Assembly: GCF_016861785.1 (NCBI RefSeq)
Contig: NZ_BOLS01000004.1
Span: 1 to 64,000 of the forward strand
Direction of reading: 5' to 3'
Origin: Lacticaseibacillus mingshuiensis
GTDB taxonomy: Bacteria; Bacillota; Bacilli; Lactobacillales; Lactobacillaceae
Length of the DNA: 64,000 nt
Position 1 is the stretch's first letter, and the number at the start of each line of letters is the position of its first letter. Both the position numbers and the translations under genes were made by a program. The notes under the pieces are model-generated. The model worked only from the letters and a program-made list of their open reading frames with translations. It had not been told where the DNA came from and made no database searches. Shown here one piece after another: positions 8,903-18,898 of this stretch.

Positions 8903-9808
8903 ATGAATTTCAGGACAATATATGTGACTAGCCATGCAAAAGTCACGACACTCAGTAACAACCTTGTCGTGCAAACTGACAACGGAACGAAGACGATACC
9001 TTTGGAAGATGTCCATCTATTGGTGTTAGGAACACCGCAAGTAACGGTGAGCGGTATGGCTATTAGTGCGTTAGCGCGAACAGGTGCAAAAGTTCTCTTT
9101 ACCGGACCGAATGGCAAGCTATCGGCCGAGACTATGAATATGTATAGCACTGGGCGCAGTGCTTCAACTATCGTATCGCAGGTCCTGTGGGATGTTGAGT
9201 TGATGAGTGTTGTATGGACAAAGATCATCGGCGCGAAACTGAGCATGCAGGTACAAGTTCTGGAAGCTATGCAAAAGAATGCTTCCTTGGTGCGGATGCC
9301 CCTTGAAGAAATGGAACTGAATGATGTTACAAATCGAGAAGCCGTCGCCGCTCGCAAGTATTTTCCGGAGCTGTTTGGCAGTGGCTTTTCTCGAAGCAAT
9401 ATTGATGCAACGAATGCAGCCCTCAATTACGGGTATCAGATACTACTGTCGCATGTGAATTTAGAAATAACGGTCAACGGCTATATGACGGAGTTAGGAA
9501 TTCACCATCAAAGCGAAGAAAATCAATTTAACCTAGGATCGGATCTTATGGAGCCCTTTCGTCCATTCATTGATTTGTGGGTGTCACGCCAGAAATTCAA
9601 GGAACTCACGCCTGATGTAAAGGTTGGACTGCTTGATAATATGAACACGGTCATCAAGTATAACGGAAAGAATACACTACTCCGAAATGCAATTCCTGAC
9701 CACGTTAATCGTTGCTTGCGTTTTTTAAATGGAAGTCTTGATGAACTCCAAATGGAGGTGCGACTAGCTGATGAGGTATCGAGTGATGAGACTAATGGTG
9801 ATGTTTGA
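8903..9808 (+). CDS. cas1: Cas1 integrase
   Basis: The 301-aa type II Cas1 is the catalytic subunit of the spacer-integration complex. Metal-binding residues are visible as Glu146 (TNREAVAARKYF), His201 (GIHHQS), and Glu217 with Asp224 (DLMEPFRPFID). AAGGAGG lies 8 nt before ATG 8903. The gene overlaps cas2 by 38 bp, so the two are probably translationally coupled. Confidence 0.97.
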   Translation: MNFRTIYVTSHAKVTTLSNNLVVQTDNGTKTIPLEDVHLLVLGTPQVTVSGMAISALARTGAKVLFTGPNGKLSAETMNMYSTGRSASTIVSQVLWDVELMSVVWTKIIGAKLSMQVQVLEAMQKNASLVRMPLEEMELNDVTNREAVAARKYFPELFGSGFSRSNIDATNAALNYGYQILLSHVNLEITVNGYMTELGIHHQSEENQFNLGSDLMEPFRPFIDLWVSRQKFKELTPDVKVGLLDNMNTVIKYNGKNTLLRNAIPDHVNRCLRFLNGSLDELQMEVRLADEVSSDETNGDV

Positions 9809-10091
9809 CTTACCAGTTGAAACGAGCGCAGAACGCCGAGCATATCGCCAGTTTCGAAAAGGGATGATCAGGGAGGGCTTCTTTATGATGCAATACTCTA
9901 TATATGTCCGGGTTTGTCCTAATCGAAAGTCTGCTCAATTTCTTGAACAGCGTATTGCTAATTTGGCTCCAGAGGCCGGCGTGATTCAGACGATGCTTAT
10001 TACTGAAGCTCAATATCAAGCCGTGAATTTTATTGCTGGAAAGGCCAGCGATGACATTCGAAATTCACCAGAAAGGACGATTGTCATATGA
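9771..10091 (+). CDS. cas2: Cas2 adaptation protein
   Basis: The 106-aa protein has the standard II-A Cas2 start MRYRVMRLMVMFDLP with Asp13, and the RRAYRQFRK and QYSIYVRV blocks that form the ferredoxin-like fold. The start was kept at 9771 despite the 38-bp overlap with cas1, because the first fifteen residues belong to the fold. It bridges two Cas1 dimers during spacer acquisition. The end overlaps csn2 by 4 bp. Confidence 0.96.
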   Translation: MRYRVMRLMVMFDLPVETSAERRAYRQFRKGMIREGFFMMQYSIYVRVCPNRKSAQFLEQRIANLAPEAGVIQTMLITEAQYQAVNFIAGKASDDIRNSPERTIVI

Positions 10092-10771
10092 CTACTTTGA
10101 CATATTTCCCGTATGCACCAATCACTCTATTACCAGGAAAGGCTACAGTTGTTGACACTGCGTCTCCTCGAGTTTATATGGACCTTTTAGATGGTATTCG
10201 CCAAGAGAAAGATATCTTGGTGTTTGCCAATGAGCAGACGAAAGTGGTTGATACTAGCAAAGCTGCAACTTGGTATGGAGATATTCTGCTGGAGGTGGAT
10301 CTAGACAAACTCTTTCAACGGCTGATTATCAAACAACTTCTTGCTGTTATCTCAGATGAATCAACAGTCAAGTTGATCGATGAGGCAAAGGAAATGCTTC
10401 GTCTCGTACTTGAAAGCTCATTCAATTTAGACATTCCGCTCGACGTCTCGCTGACACCGACATTGGAGAATATTGTTAAATTTTCAGGATTAAGTTTCAG
10501 TCCCGAAACAAAAGCAGACCCATATGCTACACTTGAGGTACTTCTAAGGACACTTGTTGAACTGGAAAATGTCAAAATTCCGGTTCTAACAAACCTGAGC
10601 CACTATCTTGATGTCAACCAGTTGAATCAACTAGCAGGATTAGTGGCAGGAACTGGCATGGCCGTTCTTGACATTGAATTTTCATCTATCTCTCGACATA
10701 GCTTATTCGAAGAATGCCAGTATATCTGGATTGATTCGGAGTTTAACGATTCTCGAGGAGAACGAGAATGA
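10088..10771 (+). CDS. csn2: Csn2 adaptation protein
   Basis: The 227-aa protein has the position, length and overall composition of the short Csn2 group, a ring-forming DNA-end binding protein needed for spacer acquisition in type II-A. Similarity is recognised mainly from the locus; it starts inside the cas2 stop (ATGA overlap). Only 21 bp separate its stop from the first repeat, so leader sequences needed for integration must overlap the end of this gene. Confidence 0.92.
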   Translation: MTTLTYFPYAPITLLPGKATVVDTASPRVYMDLLDGIRQEKDILVFANEQTKVVDTSKAATWYGDILLEVDLDKLFQRLIIKQLLAVISDESTVKLIDEAKEMLRLVLESSFNLDIPLDVSLTPTLENIVKFSGLSFSPETKADPYATLEVLLRTLVELENVKIPVLTNLSHYLDVNQLNQLAGLVAGTGMAVLDIEFSSISRHSLFEECQYIWIDSEFNDSRGERE

Positions 10772-10792
10772 GATTTTCATGTCAGAACATCG

Positions 10793-13700
10793 GCCTTAGA
10801 TAGATGTCAGTTCAATCAGGGTCAGCACTTTCATACCTTCGGCCAAGACATCTTGACGGCCTTAGATAGATGTCAGTTCAATCAGGGTCAGCACTGAATT
10901 TGGCTTTGCTCGGCTGGTCTATCGGCCTTAGATAGATGTCAGTTCAATCAGGGTCAGCACGCGTGCTGTACACGCCTTTAGACCTTGTAGGCCTTAGATA
11001 GATGTCAGTTCAATCAGGGTCAGCACACGCAGTTTACCTGGGTCAACGAGCAGTTCGCCTTAGATAGATGTCAGTTCAATCAGGGTCAGCACTTGAAATT
11101 GAAAACCCATATCGGTACCGGGGCCTTAGATAGATGTCAGTTCAATCAGGGTCAGCACCACGCGTTTGTGCCTTAGACCATACATTCGGCCTTAGATAGA
11201 TGTCAGTTCAATCAGGGTCAGCACACGGGAACCCGTTGCGCCACCACGGTTAGTGCCTTAGATAGATGTCAGTTCAATCAGGGTCAGCACGTAAATTGTT
11301 GTTTTCTGTAGCCATAACTAGCCTTAGATAGATGTCAGTTCAATCAGGGTCAGCACAGCCGTGGCTACTGAAACTATTCCATTCCAGCCTTAGATAGATG
11401 TCAGTTCAATCAGGGTCAGCACAGAAGCAAGATAGACACCGCAATAGATACGGCCTTAGATAGATGTCAGTTCAATCAGGGTCAGCACTCACCGAAGCGG
11501 CTGACGGCATGAGCACGCGCCTTAGATAGATGTCAGTTCAATCAGGGTCAGCACGCAGCATTCGTGACTTCTACTGGCGACACTGCCTTAGATAGATGTC
11601 AGTTCAATCAGGGTCAGCACTGAAATGAAAAGTGATACCGTAACAATTACGCCTTAGATAGATGTCAGTTCAATCAGGGTCAGCACGCTGGTGTGTTGGT
11701 TGATGGCTTGACGTAAGCCTTAGATAGATGTCAGTTCAATCAGGGTCAGCACTGACTGGATCATCACGCATCCGTATTCTGCGCCTTAGATAGATGTCAG
11801 TTCAATCAGGGTCAGCACTGAACATAAGAGAGACGGACCTTGCCGGTTGCCTTAGATAGATGTCAGTTCAATCAGGGTCAGCACTGATAATTAAAATGGC
11901 ACGTAAGTCTTACTGCCTTAGATAGATGTCAGTTCAATCAGGGTCAGCACATCCAAACATTGGTATTTAATACAAAAGATGCCTTAGATAGATGTCAGTT
12001 CAATCAGGGTCAGCACCTTTCTGTATCTACTATAGCTCCATGAATGGCCTTAGATAGATGTCAGTTCAATCAGGGTCAGCACTGAATGGTCATGAGCTTG
12101 CTGTTGCCCTTCGCCTTAGATAGATGTCAGTTCAATCAGGGTCAGCACAACAGCACCACAAACTACAGGGTGGCGCTGGCCTTAGATAGATGTCAGTTCA
12201 ATCAGGGTCAGCACCCGCATGTTGGGGTGCACACGTCGTGATGGGCCTTAGATAGATGTCAGTTCAATCAGGGTCAGCACTCCCTGTGGCCAAGCTACGT
12301 CCAGTTGGTTGCCTTAGATAGATGTCAGTTCAATCAGGGTCAGCACACAAAGCTGGCAAGATAGGTAACCTTGACTGCCTTAGATAGATGTCAGTTCAAT
12401 CAGGGTCAGCACAAACTAACCCAGCAAGAAATCGACAGCATGGCCTTAGATAGATGTCAGTTCAATCAGGGTCAGCACAATCTGGAACGGGCTTCGCTCA
12501 TTTGCTGGGCCTTAGATAGATGTCAGTTCAATCAGGGTCAGCACTAATTTCCAGCGTTGCGCTGGTCATGCCAGGCCTTAGATAGATGTCAGTTCAATCA
12601 GGGTCAGCACAGGAGAATAGCGAGCGTGGACTAAATGCAAGCCTTAGATAGATGTCAGTTCAATCAGGGTCAGCACTTGCTCCCTTCCCCCCGTGGTCGG
12701 AAAGATGCCTTAGATAGATGTCAGTTCAATCAGGGTCAGCACCGTTGTCCCTGTGTAGCTGTTAGCAACAGTGCCTTAGATAGATGTCAGTTCAATCAGG
12801 GTCAGCACTCAGGGCCTGCAGGTTCAATACGTTGATGAGCCTTAGATAGATGTCAGTTCAATCAGGGTCAGCACAGAACTTGAGGCGTTTTCTGCCAAGC
12901 GCGTGCCTTAGATAGATGTCAGTTCAATCAGGGTCAGCACTGTTGTCAGCGTAGGATTGCTAAGATTTAAGCCTTAGATAGATGTCAGTTCAATCAGGGT
13001 CAGCACGCAGGTTCCAGGTCTGCATGGCCAGCATCAGCCTTAGATAGATGTCAGTTCAATCAGGGTCAGCACCGTATCGCTTGGCCTCTTGGTCTTGGTA
13101 CAGCCTTAGATAGATGTCAGTTCAATCAGGGTCAGCACCCAAATAAAGAAAGGACATTAACAATGAATGCCTTAGATAGATGTCAGTTCAATCAGGGTCA
13201 GCACACGCAGTGCGGCGAGCTTTTCGTCTAAAGTGCCTTAGATAGATGTCAGTTCAATCAGGGTCAGCACGTCAATTATGAGGTAGTGTTTTACGAGTTC
13301 GCCTTAGATAGATGTCAGTTCAATCAGGGTCAGCACCATTCTTCGGAATCACCAGTTTCTTGATCTGCCTTAGATAGATGTCAGTTCAATCAGGGTCAGC
13401 ACACATCAATAGTGTTTTCGCACATCCGATTGGCCTTAGATAGATGTCAGTTCAATCAGGGTCAGCACAAGCCTGGGCCTTAACATCTCCAATGTCGTGC
13501 CTTAGATAGATGTCAGTTCAATCAGGGTCAGCACGAAAAAATATACGATTGCAGAAGGTAAGTTGCCTTAGATAGATGTCAGTTCAATCAGGGTCAGCAC
13601 AAAGGGGTACGCGCTTTCCACCTTGTATGAGCCTTAGATAGATGTCAGTTCAATCAGGGTCAGCACCATCGAACATGCCATTGTGGTCTGGGTCATGCCT

Positions 13701-14789
13701 TAGATAGATGTCAGTTCAATCAGGGTCAGCACTACAACGTCTATCTCGGCACTGGCGGGGTAGCCTTAGATAGATGTCAGTTCAATCAGGGTCAGCACCA
13801 TCGACACCAGGCAATGGCGCGGTGACAGGCCTTAGATAGATGTCAGTTCAATCAGGGTCAGCACCCCTCATCCTCGACGCCCTGACCAAGCTCGGCCTTA
13901 GATAGATGTCAGTTCAATCAGGGTCAGCACCCGACGACCTAGACGACATCGCCCCCGACAGCCTTAGATAGATGTCAGTTCAATCAGGGTCAGCACCTGC
14001 CGGGCGGAAGCTTCGACTGTGATGACGCCTTAGATAGATGTCAGTTCAATCAGGGTCAGCACCAGTTGATGAGCTAGGCGATGTAATCATGGTGCCTTAG
14101 ATAGATGTCAGTTCAATCAGGGTCAGCACGTAAACATTCCCGCCGCCAATATAGATCTTGCCTTAGATAGATGTCAGTTCAATCAGGGTCAGCACCGGCG
14201 GCGTCCACGTACCAGCCTAAGGGAAGCCTTAGATAGATGTCAGTTCAATCAGGGTCAGCACAACGCCGGGCTTCAAATTCAAACGACCTCAGCCTTAGAT
14301 AGATGTCAGTTCAATCAGGGTCAGCACCGCCACGCTATACAAGTCAATAGTGTGAACGCCTTAGATAGATGTCAGTTCAATCAGGGTCAGCACCGATGCA
14401 TGGACTTCGACACAGCCACGTCTGCCTTAGATAGATGTCAGTTCAATCAGGGTCAGCACCAAGGCTCAGCAGTTCGACGTGAAGCGCATGCCTTAGATAG
14501 ATGTCAGTTCAATCAGGGTCAGCACTTTATCGATTGCTGCATATAGTTCTCGAGTGCCTTAGATAGATGTCAGTTCAATCAGGGTCAGCACCGCTTGTGC
14601 CACCGGTGAATGAGGCGGTCGGCCTTAGATAGATGTCAGTTCAATCAGGGTCAGCGCCGTTGATGACGAGCTCGTCAATCGAGTAGAGTCTTAGATAAAT
14701 CTCAGTTCCATCAGGCTCAATATATGATCAGACTATGTATTTACTACCCCCGTACCTTAGATAGATGTCAGTTCAATCAGTGTCAGCTC
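10793..14789 (+). CRISPR. type II-A CRISPR array, 61 repeats / 60 spacers
   Basis: The 36-bp repeat begins GCCTTAGATAGA and ends CAGGGTCAGCAC. The period is 66 bp with 30-bp spacers; one spacer (14063-14093) is 31 bp. Repeats 1-58 look identical. Repeat 59 (14622) has one change, repeat 60 (14688) eight and repeat 61 (14754) three, so the 3' end is the old end and new spacers enter next to csn2. Anti-repeat pairing shows crRNA is read from the plus strand. Several spacers look phage-like, for example one with a ribosome site and start codon (AAAGGACATTAACAATGAAT), but I could not identify targets. Confidence 0.98.
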
Positions 14790-14933
14790 CATAGGCGAGG
14801 ACAACTCAAGATGCGGCGTACTTCAGCAAGCATTCAATACAACAGGGGAGAAATTCAACCTTGCTCATGATTGCTCTTTTTTAAATGTCATATTTGGGTG
14901 GGTGCGCTTTTACATCGCAGTGATCAGTCCCCA

Positions 14934-14942
14934 TGTTATAAT
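14934..14942 (+). promoter_or_regulatory. extended minus-10 promoter after the array
   Basis: TGTTATAAT is a perfect extended minus-10 element (TG, one base, TATAAT). No good minus-35 is seen at 16-18 bp. The start would be near 14949, giving a short transcript with a CCTT-CGC/GCG-AAGG hairpin before the small reading frame at 15004. Confidence 0.5.
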
Positions 14943-15003
14943 TGTAGTTGTTGGGATAGCTCCTTTCGCAAACGCGAAGGCTGGTTAAAAGGGGTGATAC
15001 GAA

Positions 15004-15060
15004 GTGTGGCTTGTAATCAAACTTGCATTCTATCTCTACATGATCTTGCTCACTCTATAG
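15004..15060 (+). CDS. possible tiny hydrophobic peptide (18 aa), toxin-like
   Basis: A GTG preceded by AAAAGGGG (9-nt spacing) starts an 18-residue frame, (M)WLVIKLAFYLYMILLTL, that is almost wholly hydrophobic. It has an extended minus-10 promoter 60 bp upstream and a terminator directly after the stop, so it looks like a complete mini-gene. It sits just past the degenerate end of the CRISPR array. Short membrane or codon-sequestering toxins have this layout; function here is inference. Confidence 0.35.
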   Translation: MWLVIKLAFYLYMILLTL

Positions 15061-15069
15061 AAAATGGTG

Positions 15070-15094
15070 GTCGCCTCTAGGGGCGGCTATTTTA
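15070..15094 (+). terminator. terminator after the mini-gene
   Basis: GTCGCC (15070-15075) pairs with GGCGGC (15082-15087), followed by TATTTT. Confidence 0.6.
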
Positions 15095-15161
15095 GTATTT
15101 GACTTAAGCACTCAGGGTGTCAGCACAGACCATTCTTGTCTGAAAAATCAACATAGATCGA

Positions 15162-15223
15162 TTGACATGCGCTACACTGTTCATAAATGGTGTCACCAAG
15201 GGGCTCAACAAATAGAGTTGAGC
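15162..15223 (+). promoter_or_regulatory. promoter and 5'-UTR hairpin of the primase-helicase
   Basis: TTGACA at 15162-15167 with TAAATG at 15184-15189 (16-bp spacer) is a plausible promoter. In the leader GCTCAAC (15203-15209) pairs with GTTGAGC (15217-15223) as a perfect 7-bp hairpin. Whether the hairpin regulates is unknown. Confidence 0.45.
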
Positions 15224-15269
15224 ATCAAAATAGTCGTTTATCCCTATTAAAAGGAGAACTGCACAGTCA

Positions 15270-18053
15270 ATGACAAAACACTTTGAGCTTGATGGCCAGA
15301 CATATGAGCTGGTCACGATCGCACAGGATCAAAGTCATGCGCAAAAAGGGCCAATCGTGATCTATCGGCGGCCAGGCACTCAGCAGTATTTTGTGATACC
15401 TCAAGATGAGCTGATTTCTAGAACGAAGCAGCAAAAACCGGTGGATTGGTCAGCGCGCTTGACTCTATTTAAGTCACTTTTTGTGGGCCGAACTGATGTG
15501 TATGCGAACCGGTACTGGAACAAAAGGGCAGAGAAAAAGGCTTATGCGCCAGCCGCGCCATTTGAGAACGGCCGGCCTTCTCGCACTCACCATTTCGAAC
15601 TGACCGATGCGGTTTTGCTTGATCATCTGCGTGGCAGTCAAACACGGTCAGGAGATACGGCGATTGGCCTTTATCCTTTGGCGGAGGACAACACCACTAA
15701 ATTTTTGGTATTCGATATTGATGGTCACCACGCCGATCAGCCGTGGCAAGGGCTCAGCGAGTCGATAGTAAAAGTTTGCCGAGAAGCGGGACTCGCGCCA
15801 CTTGTTGAATTGTCGCAATCCGGCAGTGGAAGTCATATTTGGCTGCTTTTCGCGACGCCGCTTGCGGCATCGATCGCGCGTCGGTTGGGGGATGAGTTGC
15901 TGAAGGCCACGCAGGCAATCGACCCGCGCCTACCGTTCACGGCATTTGACCGGCTATTTCCTGCACAGGACCAACTTGGACCCGGACAATTTGGTAATTT
16001 GATTGCCGCGCCGTTGGAAGCTCATGCGGCTAGAGATGGGCAGAGTGTCTTTGTGGATGAGGCTTGGAAACCATTTTCAGATCAATGGGCCGTTCTTGCG
16101 AAAGCTGACCGGCTCTCGTCTGCAAAGGTGAAAGAGACGATCGATCGGCTTTCGCAGCGGGCTGGCTTTCGACTGTATGATGAGGCGGATGAGGAAGACG
16201 AACCCGACATCTTTACCCAGCCTTACCAGATCACCAAGCCGCTGACGATCATTCGCGCCAATGCGCTATATGTGCTGAAGGCGGATCTAGATGCAGAGGC
16301 GCTGTTGCATTTGAAGTGGCTCGCGTCGTTTCGCAATCCTGTGTTCTATGAGCGCCAGAAAAACCGTATGCCGGTTAATCTGACACCGCGCATCATCAGT
16401 CTTTATCGCGAATCGCCCACGTATCTGATCTTGCCGCGTGGGCTGGAGGATCAGCTGGCGGCAATGGTGGCCTCGATCACTTGGCAGGATAAGGTGGCAA
16501 CCGGCACGCCGCTTGATGTGCACTTCAATGGGACGTTGCGGCCGAATCAGGTCCCCGCATTCAATGCCATGATGGCCAACGTGAACGGGATTTTAGCTGC
16601 GCGAACCGGGTTTGGCAAAACGGTGATCGGCGCCAATCTGATTGCCAAACGCGCGGTCAGTACGTTGATTCTTGTTCCCAATAAGACGCTGGCTGAGCAG
16701 TGGCGGAAAAGTTTGCAGCAACTTTTGACGATCAACACTGCGCCGACTGTAGTGGAACACACGCCTTCTGGACGCAAACGTCGTAAGCCCATCATTGGGA
16801 CGTATTATGGACAAAAGAAAAATTGTAGTGGCCTCGTCGATATTGCGACCGTCCAAGCTGTCAGCCGGCTCCAAGATTCGCGCACTTTTCTAGATCGATA
16901 CGGTATGGTGATCAGCGATGAGGTCCATCACGATGCCGCGTCCACTTTTGACCGGGTGATCGGTGGGCTTCGTGCGCGCTACCTTTATGGGTTGTCAGCG
17001 ACCCCATACCGCCGCGATGGGCAGGCACCAATCTTGACGATGCGTTTTGGACCGATTCGTTTTCGCACTGAGGCAGTGGACCCTGAGTTTGCGCTGAGCG
17101 TGCAGCGGACGGTGATCCCGCGGTTCACGAATTTTGGCATGACAGATCTTGAGACTCTGAAAAATGGAATCGTGGAAAATCGTACTGCGATGCTACATGA
17201 TGAGGCGCGTGATGCCGTGATCATTCGCGATATCAAGAATGCATTGAAGGCCGGTCGACATCTCATTGTGCTGACCAGTCTCGTGGAACATGTGGATCAA
17301 CTCTATAGTCGGGTGAAAGACGCCAATGTGTATCGCATTTACGGCCGCTTTTCAGCAAAGGAACGCAGTGAAGAGATCACACGAATCAAGGCAGAGACCG
17401 GGCCATATGTGATTTTAGCCACGACAGCTACGGCTGGAGAGGGGCTCGATATCGCGACGCTGGATACATTACTGCTCGCGATGCCGATCGGTTATCACGG
17501 TAATCTTGAGCAGTACCTCGGCCGGATGCATCGAGACCTCGGGGCGAAATCGTCGCTGATCGTGTACGATTATGTCGACATGTTTGTGCCGATGTTGATG
17601 CGAATGTATCGCAAGCGACGCAAGACCTACCAAGCGCTGGGGTACACGATCTCGGAAGATGCCTTCACCAAGCAGCGTGGGCCACAGGTCTTTGACGGCC
17701 ATTGCCAGGTGGCGCTGTCGCAGGCCCTGTCAGCTGCGTCCTCTGTTATGGTGGTTGTCCCGCGGGCCGGCCGATTTTTACAAGCAAGATTGGAAAATTC
17801 GCTCATGCCGGAATGCACTGCAGAGGTCTACACGCAATTCGAGCCAACCCTGCCAATCTCAGCCAACAGCCACTTGCACCTTGCCGCTTTCGCTTTGCCA
17901 AATTGTGTGGTCATCGATGGGCGTCAGCTTTGGATCAGTATTGATGCGGGATTTGAAAATAATCGTGGGATGACGATACGGTTGGATCATCCGGAGCTCG
18001 TTTCTCAGTTAGTGAAGATGATGGCGGATAATGAAGGGCGATTGCCACTTTGA
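15270..18053 (+). CDS. TOTE-type archaeo-eukaryotic primase fused to SF2 helicase
   Basis: The 927-aa protein has an N-terminal primase-polymerase-like domain: FLVFDIDG gives the DxD pair Asp149/Asp151, GSGSHIWLLF gives His189, and GQFGNLIAAP is the later basic/Asn motif. It is followed by an SF2 helicase: GFGKT Walker A at 447-451, LVPNKTLAEQW, DEVH at 550-553, SATPYRRDG and QYLGRMHRD. This is the TOTE conflict-system architecture, proposed for defence or for mobile-element replication. The final ~150 residues have no motif I recognise. AAGGAG is 13 nt before ATG 15270, which is long. It directly follows the CRISPR array. Confidence 0.85.
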   Translation: MTKHFELDGQTYELVTIAQDQSHAQKGPIVIYRRPGTQQYFVIPQDELISRTKQQKPVDWSARLTLFKSLFVGRTDVYANRYWNKRAEKKAYAPAAPFENGRPSRTHHFELTDAVLLDHLRGSQTRSGDTAIGLYPLAEDNTTKFLVFDIDGHHADQPWQGLSESIVKVCREAGLAPLVELSQSGSGSHIWLLFATPLAASIARRLGDELLKATQAIDPRLPFTAFDRLFPAQDQLGPGQFGNLIAAPLEAHAARDGQSVFVDEAWKPFSDQWAVLAKADRLSSAKVKETIDRLSQRAGFRLYDEADEEDEPDIFTQPYQITKPLTIIRANALYVLKADLDAEALLHLKWLASFRNPVFYERQKNRMPVNLTPRIISLYRESPTYLILPRGLEDQLAAMVASITWQDKVATGTPLDVHFNGTLRPNQVPAFNAMMANVNGILAARTGFGKTVIGANLIAKRAVSTLILVPNKTLAEQWRKSLQQLLTINTAPTVVEHTPSGRKRRKPIIGTYYGQKKNCSGLVDIATVQAVSRLQDSRTFLDRYGMVISDEVHHDAASTFDRVIGGLRARYLYGLSATPYRRDGQAPILTMRFGPIRFRTEAVDPEFALSVQRTVIPRFTNFGMTDLETLKNGIVENRTAMLHDEARDAVIIRDIKNALKAGRHLIVLTSLVEHVDQLYSRVKDANVYRIYGRFSAKERSEEITRIKAETGPYVILATTATAGEGLDIATLDTLLLAMPIGYHGNLEQYLGRMHRDLGAKSSLIVYDYVDMFVPMLMRMYRKRRKTYQALGYTISEDAFTKQRGPQVFDGHCQVALSQALSAASSVMVVVPRAGRFLQARLENSLMPECTAEVYTQFEPTLPISANSHLHLAAFALPNCVVIDGRQLWISIDAGFENNRGMTIRLDHPELVSQLVKMMADNEGRLPL

Positions 18054-18097
18054 GATTTTCTCTTTGCACGACGACGTTCCACCTAATTCATTCAAAA

Positions 18098-18133
18098 GGG
18101 CGATCGCAGATCTTTGCGCGGTGTGCCTTTTTT
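18098..18133 (+). terminator. terminator of the primase-helicase gene
   Basis: GGGC (18098-18101), CGCA/TGCG and GCC (18125-18127) form an interrupted stem followed by six T. Confidence 0.55.
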
Positions 18134-18166
18134 GAATCTCGGGAGGCCTGAGCAGCAGACCTGAGG

Positions 18167-18898
18167 CCGCTATGTACCTCCGACCCCACTGCAAGTCGGA
18201 GGGTGGCACGTTTCGCTTCGCTGCAGTGGAAACGAAGCGAGCTGTGCCGTTAATGCTCTTTGGCGCTTTCTTTGGCATCCGTGCCGCCGCCATATCGATT
18301 GCTGGTGCAGGTTGGAGGAAGTTTAGGCTTAGAATTTCGCTGACCTTCCCGCTCCCGAAGAAGCAGGCGTCCGGCTCAAGATGGGACGCATTCCAGTCCT
18401 ACAAACAAAGGTGGGCTGCACGACATTGTGTGGATGCCGGTAGTGCTATTCGGTTGTCAAAGAGCGTGACATGGCGTTGCCGCCGGGGACGTTGCAACAT
18501 TTCTGGCTCGCCGAGGCGAACCGTGCGTCTTTCATCATTGTTGGATCTTTGAGTCGCCGCCATAACCAGACGCTGGTGCGGGTTGAAGGAAGTATTGGCT
18601 TAGAATTTCGCTGACCTTCCCACTCCCGAAGAAGCAGGCGTCCGGCTCAAGATGGGCCGCATTCCAGTCCCACAAACGAAAGTGGGCTGCACGACATTGG
18701 ATGAAAGACTTAGGTGGGAGTCCGGACTCCCATGGTGCGGGTGGCGCTGAACGCTGCTGATCGGGCGTGCATTCTGTAGGTGTGGTTGTTTCTTGTCAGC
18801 CCGTGTGAGATCGGATGAGTTGCATGCGACTGATCTCACTCGCCGCATACCTATCCGGGGGTCGGTAAGGCCACCACCTTCTCAGGCCTTACACTATA
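18167..18898 (+). ncRNA. large structured RNA candidate, copy 1
   Basis: No protein frame is credible here, but hairpins are dense: CCTCCGAC/GTCGGAGG (18177/18195), TCGCTTCG/CGAAGCGA (18213/18233), TCGCC/GGCGA (18508/18515), palindrome GGGAGTCCGGACTCCC (18717), GTGAGATC/GATCTCAC (18805/18832) and GTAAGGCC/GGCCTTAC (18865/18885). The same architecture recurs 900-920 bp downstream with different but still pairing bases. Within the copy a ~145-nt module (18281-18428, 18554-18699) is repeated. Orientation is assumed plus because the neighbours read that way. Size and ornateness recall GOLLD or ROOL RNAs; I cannot assign it. Confidence 0.6.

Noticed and set aside
12635-12835. Open frames inside the CRISPR array repeating ALDRCQFNQGQH
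   Set aside because: The 66-bp period is a multiple of three, so the repeat translates in frame; there is no gene.
14724-14753. Terminal spacer as an antitoxin crRNA matching the mini-gene promoter
   Set aside because: Only TGATCAG (itself nearly palindromic) matches, and it is PAM-distal; the seed end has no match in the region.
14871-15080. 69-codon frame after the array
   Set aside because: Another frame with a proper promoter, ribosome site and terminator (15004-15060) explains the region better.
18172-18552. 126-codon frame and other frames in 18.1-20.1 kb
   Set aside because: They cross covarying hairpins, lack ribosome sites and are not preserved between the two tandem copies.
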